64,000 nt of DNA from Rhynchopus sp. YZ270_cl-10 (Eukaryota; Euglenozoa; Diplonemea; Diplonemida; Diplonemidae). The stretch is taken from contig OZ037845.1 of the NCBI GenBank assembly GCA_964035575.1, forward strand, positions 1,054,001 through 1,118,000, in the 5' to 3' direction. Shown here in pieces: positions 10,387 through 20,219 of the stretch (positions are counted from its first letter, which is position 1; each line of letters starts with the position of its first letter). The position numbers were made by a program, and so were the translations under genes. The notes beneath the pieces are model-generated. The model was given only the letters and a program-made list of their open reading frames with translations. It made no database searches and was not told where the DNA came from.

Positions 10387-11172
10387 AAAAAAAAAAGCTG
10401 TGATTCGAAGTGTTTCAATGTTGTTCAATGTTCCTGTATTGCGTCGGTTGGCAAAATCCCCATTTTCTCCCTCTTTCCTCCCACTTTTACTAACACCTAC
10501 TCTAGCTAGTTCTGTTTTGACCCCTTTCTGTTTTGGTTTTCTTTTCCCTTTTTTTGCTTGATGTGTTCGGGGTTGTTTGTTTCTTGCAGTTATGTTGATC
10601 TGTTACAAGAAAATGTTGGCATTTTCTCATCTCATTCGCTCCTCGCCCTCGAGTCGGTGTTCCAAAAGATGTGTGTCTTGAGACTCATTTTCAGTTCATC
10701 TTTCAAGTTTTTTTGAAACAACGAGAGAGATCTTTTGTGCTCTTTTTCAATCCACATTTTTTTTTCATTTTACTTTTTTGGACCTAACTACGTCGGTTTC
10801 TGACTTGGGGGGTGACAAAAGAAAAAAGGATACGTTGTTAGAGTGACCTGGCAACTACACTATTCCAGTTTTTTTGATATTTATTTTTTGTGAGAAAGAA
10901 AGAACAAATCTCCCAAGATGAGAGCGTATCAACAGATCCTGCGTCGTCAGATTCTGGCATACGTTCGCATAGATGGTTCAACTCCCGAGAAGAAAAAAAA
11001 AAAGTTGCGGCTGAAAATGATGGTGTGAGAGGGTAATCCGGGAACCCGTTTTCGGGTGTCAAAAATTCGCAAAAAATCATGAAGAAAATTACAACCTCAT
11101 TTTTGTGAATTGATTTTTTGAGGAGGGGCCCTGTGCTGTGGGTTTACCCTGTGAAATATATGCAAAAAAAAA

Positions 11173-11232
11173 ATATAGTGGAGTTCATCCTCGGGTGGCT
11201 ACACTAAAACAGCCAAGTTTTCAAAAAAAAAA
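11173..11232 (+). repeat. Dispersed 60-bp hairpin repeat, copy 3
   Basis: Diverged copy, 5.7 kb from the second. The stem has shifted to GGCT/AGCC around ACACTAAAAC, so pairing is kept although the bases differ. Confidence 0.65.
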
Positions 11233-11588
11233 AATGTTCGCCGTCATGCCTGCAACTGGAGTAGGGTTGACTTCTTTCAGAGCCGTGTTTTGTCTTCTTT
11301 GTTTTTGTTCGTGAAAATCAGCAATGCAGCAAAAAAAAAAATGAGCATTGCGCCCCGCCAAAAAAATAGCTAGCGTGTGGATTGGATTTAGGGGAAACCA
11401 ACGAAAAGAAAAAGAAAAAAAGAAAGCGTAAACAACAGCTACCAAAACCTTCGAGAACACAGTGGAGAGAGAAAAAAAAAGTTAGCATCTTCCCCCCTCT
11501 TTATTCTTCCCCATACCCTGCCCTCTCTTCTATTGATCATAACCCCCTTATCAACTCCCAACACAGCTAGGGTCAACAGACACACAAG

Positions 11589-12357
11589 ATGACAAAGGGA
11601 ACTACCTCCCGTGGAGAGAGGAGTGGACACCACTCGCACACGTATGTAACGGATTAACTTTCTCTTCTTCTTGATGACAAAGCGAGGTTCGAGTTTATCT
11701 GAAAAATATTTTTTCTCTCTATTTTATGCACGATGGGTGATATAGTACTCTGTTACAACGTTGTCGATAACGTTATACCACCCATAGTGCTTATGGAAAA
11801 TAAAAGGCAAGCCCACATAAAAAACACCACACCCCTCCTCCCCTCCACAGCCTGTGCCGTCGCTGTGGAAAGCGTTCCTTCCACACACGTCTTCTGAGAT
11901 GTGCGTCGTGCAGCTTCCCCAACCCCCGCATGAGGAGGTATGTTCCTTCCCCTTCCCTTTTTCTCTCCCTCCTCTCTCTCTTCCACACACCTTGCATCAG
12001 TTTTGCGCCCTTTTTGTTTATTTTCACCTCATCTACCACCTTTACCGACCAGGCTACTCACACTCCATGGGACATATTCTGCGCAAGAATTACCCTATTA
12101 ATTATCAGTCACACTCACATCATGGGCCATATTCGGTGAGAGATTACCCACACCTGATATCAAACACACATAACAAAACATATCATTTCCACTTCACCAC
12201 ACCCAACACACACAGGTACCACTGGTCCGTGCAGGCCATCCGTCGCCGCACCACAGGAGCTGGCCGTATGCGTTTCCTGAAGAACGTTGACCGCCGCGCC
12301 AAGAACGGATTCCGTGAGGGAACCGTTGCCAAGCGTCAGGTCAAGAAGACCGCATAG
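11589..12357 (+). CDS. RPL37: Ribosomal protein eL37 (RPL37), copy 2, three exons
   Basis: Exons 11589-11641, 11851-11937 and 12216-12357 encode the same 93-residue zinc-ribbon ribosomal protein as copy 1, 10 kb downstream of it. Possible trans-splice acceptors end at 11566 and 11579. Intron 1 is 209 nt against 142 nt in copy 1 because of a 63-bp insertion with inverted ends and a target duplication (11728-11790). Intron 2 is 278 nt and lacks the Helitron piece of copy 1, so it preserves the empty site. Exons and much of the intron sequence are near-identical between copies, showing a recent duplication or continuing gene conversion. Confidence 0.95.
11728..11790. mobile_element. 63-bp miniature inverted-repeat element in eL37 intron 1
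   Basis: The intron of copy 1 reads ATTTTATGGAAAAT at this place. Copy 2 has 63 extra bases beginning GCACGATGGGTGATATA and ending with the near inverse, TATACCACCCATAGTGC, flanked on both sides by TTAT. The ends GCAC/GTGC, ATGGGTG/CACCCAT and TATA pair, giving terminal inverted repeats of about 17 bp around a centre that holds the palindrome ACAACGTTGT. The TTAT(G) duplication and the empty allele in copy 1 mark it as a transposed, non-autonomous element too small to code. Confidence 0.8.
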
Positions 12358-12378
12358 ACGAATCATGAACCCCGCTGC

Positions 12379-12403
12379 GCCGTGTCCTGCCCTAGGACAC
12401 GGC
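12379..12403 (+). other. Strong RNA hairpin downstream of eL37 copy 2
   Basis: GCCGTGTCCT and AGGACACGGC form a perfect 10-bp stem with a GCCCT loop, 21 nt after the stop codon. It could mark 3'-end formation or stability of the eL37 mRNA. Copy 1 has no equivalent hairpin after its stop. Confidence 0.6.
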
Positions 12404-12522
12404 ACGGCACCTATCATCTGATGACCCTGTAGGCAAACAAGAAATCCCATACACCCACCCTTTTCATAACCTCATGACCTTCCCTCCCCTCTCCCGCCTA
12501 CACCACCACAGAGTACACTAAG

Positions 12523-15500
12523 ATGCATCGTGTCGCAGCAGCTGAGAGGGCTGCGTTGAGCAGTCTGGTGCCATGCAACTTCGAGGGGGTGGAGGAGTCG
12601 CACCTGAGATGGATGGACTTGAAGGACACGAAGATAACTGGGCATGACATGTTCCTCATCGGGCCTCCAGGGAGCTATCGACGCAAGGTGGCGATGAAGT
12701 ACTGCGAGCTGGCGAAGCGTGAGGTGGAGCACCTGGTGATCACCCGGGACACGACAGAGTCAGACCTGAAGCAGCGTAAGGAGATTGTCGCTGGGGGTCG
12801 CACCGTCTATGTGGACAGTGCTCCTGTTCGTGCAGCTCTGAACGGACGGATCCTCCTTCTCGACGGAATCGAGAAGGCAGAGAGGAACGTTCTGCCTACG
12901 TTGAACAACCTTTTGGAGAACAGAGAGGTGCAGCTGGATGACGGCAGGTTTTTGACGTCTCACAAACGATTTGACGAGCTTGCAAAAGACCTTGGTGTTG
13001 AGGAATGCAAGCGGAGGGGGCTCATGCGTGTCTCCGAACAGTTCCGTGTCGTTGCCTTGGGGCTTCCGGTGCCGCCGTTTGCTGGTGCACCGTTGGACCC
13101 ACCGTTGAGGTCACGCTTCCAGGCACGCTTCATCCAGACACCCATCACAGACTCTTTGGCGGCGTACCCCAGGTTTGCAGCGGCGGTGACAACAGTGAAC
13201 GCACCTGCGTCGTCAGGTGCACCAAGGCTGCCGCACATCTCCTACGACGCTGTGCAGAGGGTGCTGAGGCTGCAGAGGCTCCCATCGCAGGCACGTCCAT
13301 CCCTGGCGGACTCAGTGTACAGGTCGTACCCGTACCATCAGTTCTCGACAGACACTGCAGTGCGCGATGCAGCTGCAGGGGTGATGAGCCACTTCGGTCT
13401 GAACGTCCTCCCCACAGCAGAGGACGAAGCGCCACCCGTGGCAGTGCAGCTCAAGGGCGACCACGCAGCAGTCAGCATCGGGACGGACGTCCTTCGCATC
13501 GCATCCCCCTGCACGTCTTCAGGGGCGGGCGACCCGAAGTACATGGAAACACCCGGCCTGAAGGATCTGTTCAAGAAGGTTGTGCAAGACTTCGCTGTCG
13601 GTCACGACGTCTGTCTCGTCGGGCCTGCGGGGAACGGCAAGAGTCACTTCATCCGCAACCTTGCAAAGCGTCTCGGCTACGGTGACGAGTCTGTCGAGTA
13701 CGTCTTCCTCTACGGCGACATGGGGTCGCGTGACCTCCTCCAGAGACGTGCCACAGACGCAACAGGGCTGACCACCTGGGAGGCAGGCTCCGTAGTGAAG
13801 GCAGCCCAGAACGGCTCCCTGCTTGTGCTCGACGGTGTGCAGAGGTTGCCCAACGGACTCATTTCGGCTCTTGCGCCGCTCATCGCAGACAGACAGCTGC
13901 AGATCCGTAGCACAAAGGGTACAGGCGAGGAGGTGCTCCTGCGTGATGACAGAAGCCAGCTCCGTGGTGGTGCAGTCAAGATCCACCCCCGCTTCCGCAT
14001 CATCGCCACAGCAACCCCGCCCACCGCAAAGGAGCAGTGGATGAGCGAGGAGATCCTCGCCATGTTCAGCTACATCGAGACGCCCTCGTGGGGCATCGAC
14101 AGCCTGCGCCACGTGCTTGGACAGCTCCACCCGAAGAGGCCAGAGCTGCTCACGGAGGTGCTCCCGCCGTTGATGACGCTGTTCACAGGTGGTGCGGACC
14201 GTGCAGGTGACCTGCCTGCGTTCTCTCTGAGGCAGCTGCTGCGTGCTGCCACCGCAGCGGCGCATGCGCCACAGCGTGCAGACATGAAGCCCCGCGCAGT
14301 CGCGACAGTGGTGCGCCAGCTGCTCGTGTCGTCGCTGCCGCCTGTGCAGCGCAAGCAGGTGCTCGCTGCCATCAACAAGTCGTTCTACGGTGACGGCCCT
14401 GTCCCTGTCCGCTCTGCAGCACTGGATTCACGTCACCCACAGGTTACCCGTGTGAGCGCCTCCTGTGTCAAGATCGGGGACGTGGAGTGTTCGCCGCTGT
14501 TCCCACCAAAGCGCCCAGAGAGAGTGCCGCATGTGAGCTTCGTGGAGATCCCGCGGCATATGCAGGCAATGGAGGAGATGGCGCGCGAGCTGTTTGAGAA
14601 CGAGCAGCAGTTCCTGATGGTGCTTGGGCCGCAGGGTGTGGGCAAGAACCGTATCACGGACTACCTCATGCAGAAGCTGCAGTGGGAGCGCATGTACATG
14701 CAGCTGCACCGCGACACGACTGTGCAGCAGCTCACCGCCACACCACAGCTCGAGGGTGGCGTGCTGACGTGGAAGGACTCCCCTCTGCTCATTGCCGCAA
14801 GGGAGGGTCTGTGCCTCATGCTTGACGAGGCAGACAAGGCGCCCCTGGAGGTCGTCATCCTGCTCAAGTCGCTTGTCGAGGACGGCTACCTCATGCTCTC
14901 AGACGGACGCAAGATCTCCCGCAACTGCAAGCCTAACGAGCAGGGAGTCATCCCGATCCACCCAGACTTCAGGATGATCGTTCTTGCCAACCCACCGGGC
15001 TTCCCGTTCATGGGGAACGACCTGTTCCGTGAGTGCGGGGATGTGTTCTCTGTGTTCTCCTTGGACAACGCGGATGAGCTGTCTGAGCTGCACCTTCTCA
15101 CCTCTGAGGCGCCTTCTGTCGACCCAGTCATTCTGACGAGGTTGGTGAAGGCCTTTGGCGACCTGCGGCAGCTGAACCAGGCAGGCAAGATCGGCTACCC
15201 GTACTCCACACGCGAGCTGCTGCACATTGCACGCCACATGCACGCCATCCCAGATTCGACACTCGAGGATGCGCTCAACAACGTCCTCAGCTTCGACAGA
15301 CTCGACCCCGTGTCGCACCAGCTGCTGCCTGTGTTTGAGCGCCACGGTATCCCTGTTGCGTCTGTGCTGCAGGGCACTGTCGAGGCGATGCAGCACGCAA
15401 CCCGCTCAGAGCGTGCTCTGGATGTCATGAAGAACGTGACCATCGCACCCATCCAGCGCCTCAAGCCTGCAAAGAAGCTGGGCACTGTGGCACTGTCACC

Positions 15501-18195
15501 GGCCACACCCATTGAGCCAGTCCCCTCGGTACAGGGCTGCGGTGGTGGCACTGTCACCGGCGACACACCCTCTTTCCACCCACTTGGCGATGTGAAGTAC
15601 ACACGTGCTTCAGGCTTTTCCGAGGAGTTGCTTTCCTTCGTCCTGCCTGTGGAAGCTACGAGGAGGGGACACACCGAGTGCAGGGTCAGCGATGCGACGT
15701 TTGCTTCTATTGCAGGGCGCAAGGTGATGCACATTCTCTCCGAGAGACCTGCTGTTTTGTGGACGTGCCCAGACCCTGTGGGGGAGTCCTCTGTGAACGA
15801 ATGCTGTGCAGTTCGGTGGGGTGGGTATGGTGGTGGTGCAACAGGCACGGAGGAGCTGACTGTCAACGGCAAGGTGGTGACTGCAGGTGATGGCCAACTT
15901 GCGGCCGTGGCCACTGGTGTGGTGGCGTACATGCCGGGCGACACTGCACAACTGCTGAGCGTCGCCTACGAGCAGGAGGGGTACCTGCGGGAGAGTTCAC
16001 AGTCGCCGGTCATCACTCTCATGCGTCTGTCGCATCTTCTCTTCAGGGGCAAGAAGCCTATTGCCCGCTACTTCCTCTGCCCTGTGGTCATGACTGCCGA
16101 GCCTGCTCCGGCATCGGACCTGCTCTTCCTTCCGGAGCACTGCTGCGTTATGGTGTCGCCTTCAGAGAAGCGTGTTATTCTCATTGACGCGCGTGTTCGT
16201 GTGTTCCGTGAGGTTTGCGTTGACGCAGACTTTACGAGTGTCTCCGCATACTCTGCACACGGCTGTGTGGAGGTGAGCTGTGGGTTGAACACTTTGATCA
16301 GCTTTTCGCCTTCTGCTGCGGGCAAGCCGACACCAATCATGGTGCGGACGGCGGCATTTGAGGGTGAGTTGCTGGGGGTGCAGGCGACGTCGACACGGAT
16401 GGGGCATATCGTTGGGGAGGCGACGTCTGCTGCACCTTTGTACGCAAGCCTTGTGCGTGATGCTGGTGTCTTTGGGTGGAGCAGGGAGGCTACGCTTCCT
16501 GCAGCACAGCAGAACGTGGTCTTGGTTGAGCCGAAGATTGGGACCGTTGTGCGCTCTGTTGGCCCCGACGAGACGAAGGGTATTGAGGTGGTGAACACAG
16601 CACACCCCGCCACAGCGAAGGTGCTGCAGGACAAACCCTCTGTCGATGTGTCCGCCATCATCAGCAGCAACGACGCTGTCGAGGGTGCCGTCACCTGCGT
16701 GGTGCGCTCCGACGGCTCCGTCTCTTGCTACCAAACTGAGGAGAAGCGTCTTGTGACTGCCCTCTCCACGTACCTCAAGATCCGTGGTCTCGCACGCTAC
16801 GTTGACGAAGCGCTGAATCCTTCTAAGTCGCACGCCAACTCTCGGCAGAGGGTTGGACCTGGCGGCACCCAAGAGAAGCTGAGCAAGTCTGGTGGAAAGG
16901 GTGGTGGCAGCGGGGGAGACGGCGAACACGGCAGCAGTGGTCCAAGAAACAGCAAGCGCGACCCCCGCAAGAATGAGGCAACCCCGCAGGAGAAGCTGCA
17001 CGCAGGACACTTCACGGCTGCGGAGCTTGCACAGCGCATTGCCGAGGCTGCGTCGGGGCACCGCAGGCAGGAGGAGATGGCGAAGAAGTCGAAGGATGCA
17101 AGCGGGAAGCCCAAGCACGGTGAGGAGGACGGCCAGGCACACTCAGGAGGCAACCGCTATGCGGGTGGCAGTGGTGGTGCGGACACTGCAGGGATGGGCG
17201 GCAAGGGCGGTCCATACCGCCTTGACAACGGGCACGACGTGAAGCAGATCAGCGACGAGGCTAAGAAGAACATCTCCAAGGAGGCGGCAGAGGCTGCACG
17301 CAAGATGGGCCGCGAGGCACTCAAGAAGCGTCTCGAGTCTATCGACATGGGTGAGACCGAGCACAGTGCCTACACAGAGATGCGTGAGGCGGTGCAATCT
17401 GAGATTGACGCACTGCGCGGCGTCCTCAAGCGTGTGGAGGCTGCCTCCAAGGAGCGTGTGTGGCTCAGAGGCATGGAGGGCGAGCTCGACGACTCCCGCA
17501 TCGTCGATGCACGCGCAGGCGAAACAGCAGTCTTCCGCCGCCGTGCCGACAAACGCCCCCAACCCGGTGTGCAGACAAAGCCCAAGCGTCTGGCCCTTCT
17601 CTTCGATGTGTCCGCATCTATGTACCGCTTCAACGGGTTGGACGGCCGTCTGCGCAGCTCTGCGGAATGTGCGGTGCTGTTGATGGAGGCGCTGGACGGC
17701 TTCCAGAAGACTTTTGAATGGACGCTTATGGGGCATTCGGGTGACGGTCCGGACCACGTCTTTGTGAAGTTCGGTGAGCCGCCGAAGACGGACCTGGAGC
17801 GGTTGAAGGTGGTGGAGCGGATGTGGGCGTATGCCCAGCACTGCCAGTCTGGGGACTACACGCTGGAGGGTGTGCAGGCAGCGGTGGCGCACTTGCAGAA
17901 GCGTGACACCCAGTCAGGCCCTGCAGACGAGAAGATCGTGCTCGCCTTTTCGGACGCAAACCTCGACAGGTACAGCATCTCCGCCACCGGGCTTGAGAAG
18001 GCATTGGTCACAGACAAGCGCACACACGCATCGATCTTCTTCCTTGCATCTTCCGACGGCGAAGCAGAGCGCATTACCCGCCAGGTCACCCCTGGCCACG
18101 CCTACACAGCACTGAACATGCAGATGCTTCCGACAATGATCAAATCCGTCTTTTCGCACTCCCTCTCCAGGGCTGCTGGAAACTCGCATATGTAG
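12523..18195 (+). CDS. VWA8: VWA8-like giant AAA+ ATPase with C-terminal von Willebrand A domain
   Basis: A single 1890-residue exon. The N-terminus matches VWA8 closely in order: HLRWMDLKDTKI, MFLIGPPGSYRRKVAM, KREVEHLVITRDTTESDLKQ, EKAERNVLPTLNNLLENREV and PLDPPLRSRFQAR. P-loops or their remnants are GPPGSYRR (residue 47; the lysine is absent), GPAGNGKSH (367) and GPQGVGKN (702), indicating three dynein/midasin-like AAA modules. A Gly/Ser/Lys-rich linker at about 1440-1580 leads to a VWA domain with an intact metal-ion-dependent DVSAS motif (D at 1695). Human VWA8 is about the same length and is mitochondrial (established knowledge); location here is inferred only. The acceptor CACCACAG ends at 12511, leaving an 11-nt leader. 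The absence of introns over 5.7 kb is notable in an intron-bearing genome. Confidence 0.92.
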   Translation: MHRVAAAERAALSSLVPCNFEGVEESHLRWMDLKDTKITGHDMFLIGPPGSYRRKVAMKYCELAKREVEHLVITRDTTESDLKQRKEIVAGGRTVYVDSAPVRAALNGRILLLDGIEKAERNVLPTLNNLLENREVQLDDGRFLTSHKRFDELAKDLGVEECKRRGLMRVSEQFRVVALGLPVPPFAGAPLDPPLRSRFQARFIQTPITDSLAAYPRFAAAVTTVNAPASSGAPRLPHISYDAVQRVLRLQRLPSQARPSLADSVYRSYPYHQFSTDTAVRDAAAGVMSHFGLNVLPTAEDEAPPVAVQLKGDHAAVSIGTDVLRIASPCTSSGAGDPKYMETPGLKDLFKKVVQDFAVGHDVCLVGPAGNGKSHFIRNLAKRLGYGDESVEYVFLYGDMGSRDLLQRRATDATGLTTWEAGSVVKAAQNGSLLVLDGVQRLPNGLISALAPLIADRQLQIRSTKGTGEEVLLRDDRSQLRGGAVKIHPRFRIIATATPPTAKEQWMSEEILAMFSYIETPSWGIDSLRHVLGQLHPKRPELLTEVLPPLMTLFTGGADRAGDLPAFSLRQLLRAATAAAHAPQRADMKPRAVATVVRQLLVSSLPPVQRKQVLAAINKSFYGDGPVPVRSAALDSRHPQVTRVSASCVKIGDVECSPLFPPKRPERVPHVSFVEIPRHMQAMEEMARELFENEQQFLMVLGPQGVGKNRITDYLMQKLQWERMYMQLHRDTTVQQLTATPQLEGGVLTWKDSPLLIAAREGLCLMLDEADKAPLEVVILLKSLVEDGYLMLSDGRKISRNCKPNEQGVIPIHPDFRMIVLANPPGFPFMGNDLFRECGDVFSVFSLDNADELSELHLLTSEAPSVDPVILTRLVKAFGDLRQLNQAGKIGYPYSTRELLHIARHMHAIPDSTLEDALNNVLSFDRLDPVSHQLLPVFERHGIPVASVLQGTVEAMQHATRSERALDVMKNVTIAPIQRLKPAKKLGTVALSPATPIEPVPSVQGCGGGTVTGDTPSFHPLGDVKYTRASGFSEELLSFVLPVEATRRGHTECRVSDATFASIAGRKVMHILSERPAVLWTCPDPVGESSVNECCAVRWGGYGGGATGTEELTVNGKVVTAGDGQLAAVATGVVAYMPGDTAQLLSVAYEQEGYLRESSQSPVITLMRLSHLLFRGKKPIARYFLCPVVMTAEPAPASDLLFLPEHCCVMVSPSEKRVILIDARVRVFREVCVDADFTSVSAYSAHGCVEVSCGLNTLISFSPSAAGKPTPIMVRTAAFEGELLGVQATSTRMGHIVGEATSAAPLYASLVRDAGVFGWSREATLPAAQQNVVLVEPKIGTVVRSVGPDETKGIEVVNTAHPATAKVLQDKPSVDVSAIISSNDAVEGAVTCVVRSDGSVSCYQTEEKRLVTALSTYLKIRGLARYVDEALNPSKSHANSRQRVGPGGTQEKLSKSGGKGGGSGGDGEHGSSGPRNSKRDPRKNEATPQEKLHAGHFTAAELAQRIAEAASGHRRQEEMAKKSKDASGKPKHGEEDGQAHSGGNRYAGGSGGADTAGMGGKGGPYRLDNGHDVKQISDEAKKNISKEAAEAARKMGREALKKRLESIDMGETEHSAYTEMREAVQSEIDALRGVLKRVEAASKERVWLRGMEGELDDSRIVDARAGETAVFRRRADKRPQPGVQTKPKRLALLFDVSASMYRFNGLDGRLRSSAECAVLLMEALDGFQKTFEWTLMGHSGDGPDHVFVKFGEPPKTDLERLKVVERMWAYAQHCQSGDYTLEGVQAAVAHLQKRDTQSGPADEKIVLAFSDANLDRYSISATGLEKALVTDKRTHASIFFLASSDGEAERITRQVTPGHAYTALNMQMLPTMIKSVFSHSLSRAAGNSHM

Positions 18196-19055
18196 ATGGG
18201 TGCACGAGAGGGTTCCTGTGTTATGTTTTATTTGGCTCTGCCCCAGCTCTTTTTTTTTGGAAGGGTGTCCCCCTTCCTGCACCCGTGTGGCGTTCTCTAG
18301 CCTCCCTTCTCATCCCCTCTTTTGTTTTATCTGTCGTATGGGGGCTTTTTCATGCATTTGCAACGCCAAAAACGTTTCTCAGTGCCGCGCAACGTTGCCT
18401 TCCCTGTACAGTGCTTTCCTTTTCTTTCGATGTGTGTGTACGTTGAAAGCAGTTGGTGAGTAGTTTCCGTGGAATACCCAAAATGTGTGTTTGTGTTTGC
18501 TTCAGAGGTACATGCATCTTTCAATTTTTTCCTTTTTTTTGCGGAGTGTCAGTGCCTGCGTCTCAGAGGTGTTTGTACTATCAACTTCACTTTTTTTTTT
18601 CTTTGTTTTTCTTCAAAGTAGCAATTTCGCGACGCTAAGCGTGTCAAAAGTATCGATTCGTAGCAGTTGGGCTGCAAAAAAAAAAAAGTATAAATAATTC
18701 AAAAACAAATACTAAAACGAGAAAATGAACATCCCAGTGAAGGATTTTGCTCAGACATATCCTTCTCACACCCGAAAACAAAACAAACAGAGCTCGTGTT
18801 GTTGATTTTTTTTTATTGTATTTCCGTTGTGAGCTTCTCACATCGAAAAAAGCCCCCCACACATCCCTTCCCCTTTGGTGACTAAGCATGGCTTAGGTTA
18901 CACCAACTTTCCTCTTTTTTATAGATGCGTGTACGGAATAAACATCTACATACGGATTATTAAAGTGTAGTCTGTGCATTCATCTAATTTATTTATTTTG
19001 ACGATCGTTTTGTCATTCATTTGGGAGAGATAACCTTGACTTTTTATTAGCTGTT
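18196..19055. other. Intergenic region with two copies of a 3' motif
   Basis: No gene. T-rich DNA contains two instances of a motif seen elsewhere between genes: TTCAGAGGTACATGCATCTT near 18503 and CTCAGAGGTGTTTGTACTAT near 18563, each followed by TCAA and a T-run. The last bases before the next element are CTGTT, its target duplication. Confidence 0.55.
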
Positions 19056-19360
19056 TGGGGTGATCTGGGGTCTTTTTTTTCAAGATTATTCACTAGCCAT
19101 TCACAAAAATTCACAAAAATTCACAAATATTCACGAAAACCTACACACCCGCGTATCACGTGTGTTTCCGCCTCGTTGTAAATTTTTGTGTTTTTTTGTG
19201 ATTTTTTGTGATTTTTTTTTTGGTTTTGGTGTGGTGCATAACCGATTACCCGTGTTTCTACCAGTTTAGACGACGGCATTTGCATTTCCGGAATCCGCCC
19301 GGCCAGTGGTGGGGTCAATTTGCCGAAATGGACAAGTTCTCGTTTTTGGTCAATTTCCGC

Positions 19361-19513
19361 AGTATACACAGTATACACAGTATACACAGTATACACAGTA
19401 TACACAGTATACACAGTATACACAGTATACACAGTATACACAGTATACACAGTATACACAGTATACACAGTATACACAGTATACACAGTATACACAGTAT
19501 ACACAGTATACAC
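19361..19513 (+). repeat. Satellite: 17 perfect copies of AGTATACAC
   Basis: A 9-bp unit repeats exactly 17 times without a visible mismatch. Because the unit is a multiple of three all frames stay open, producing spurious repeat peptides on both strands. Confidence 0.97.
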
Positions 19514-19524
19514 AGGGGATTGGG

Positions 19525-19914
19525 AGTACAGTACAGTACAGTACAGTACAGTACAGTACAGTACAGTACAGTACAGTACAGTACAGTACAGTACAGTACA
19601 GTACAGTACAGTACAGTACAGTACAGTACAGTACAGTACAGTACAGTACAGTACAGTACAGTACAGTACAGTACAGTACAGTACAGTACAGTACAGTACA
19701 GTACAGTACAGTACAGTACAGTACAGTACAGTACAGTACAGTACAGTACAGTACAGTACAGTACAGTACAGTACAGTACAGTACAGTACAGTACAGTACA
19801 GTACAGTACAGTACAGTACAGTACAGTACAGTACAGTACAGTACAGTACAGTACAGTACAGTACAGTACAGTACAGTACAGTACAGTACAGTACAGTACA
19901 GTACAGTACAGTAC
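19525..19914 (+). repeat. Satellite: 78 perfect copies of AGTAC
   Basis: A 5-bp unit repeats 390 bp without visible mismatch, separated from the 9-bp satellite by GGGATTGGG. Each unit contains the palindrome GTAC. The uniformity implies very recent expansion or an assembly consensus of a longer array. Confidence 0.97.
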
Positions 19915-20219
19915 TGCAAACCCAAAAAAAATCACAAACCCTGCACTAGCGATTCACATAAATTCACAAAAGTTCACAAAAATTCACATAAATTCACATA
20001 AATTCACAACACCTGCAGAAAACCTTCACATAAATTCACAAAAATTCACAAAACCTGCACTAGCGATTCACATAAATTCACAAAAATTCACAAAAATTCA
20101 CATTCATTCACAAAAGATCCCACACATGGTGTATCACGTGTGTTTTCGCCTCGTTGTGAATTTTTGTGAATGGCTGGTGAATAATCTTGAAAAAAAAGTC
20201 CCCAGATCACCCCACTGTT

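Larger units (their letters stand above)
4455..11564. other. Seven-kilobase gene-poor, AT-rich stretch with small dispersed repeats
   Basis: No open frame here has recognisable domains, splice structure or codon bias like the genes around it. The stretch is full of homopolymer T and A runs. It contains at least four short repeat families listed separately (hairpin repeat near 4951, 5501 and 11173; 90-bp repeat near 5181 and 8016; the 8290-9240 degenerate repeats; a copy of eL37 intron 2 sequence near 10354). It may be old transposon debris between two transcription units or simply an intergenic spacer of a large genome. Confidence 0.6.
19056..20214. mobile_element. 1159-bp inverted-repeat element carrying two satellites, with target duplication
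   Basis: The left end begins TGGGGTGATCTGGGG and continues CTTTTTTTTCAAGATTATTC, then CCATTCACAAAAATTCA. The right end is its reverse complement with few mismatches over about 57 bp. CTGTT flanks the element on both sides (19051-19055 and 20215-20219). Internal to the inverted repeats both sides carry, in the same orientation, a block reading GTATCACGTGTGTTT then CGCCTCGTTGT. The core holds AGTATACAC and AGTAC satellites and an array of TTCACA(T/A)AAA units. No transposase is encoded, so it is a non-autonomous DNA element. I cannot name the superfamily; a 5-bp duplication and a TGGGG end are the only guides. Confidence 0.8.

Noticed and set aside
16162-17142. Antisense frames within VWA8
   Set aside because: VWA8 reads through this region with conserved motifs on both sides; the antisense products have no features.
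19361-19914. CRISPR-like array
   Set aside because: Units are contiguous short tandem repeats without spacers in a eukaryotic context.
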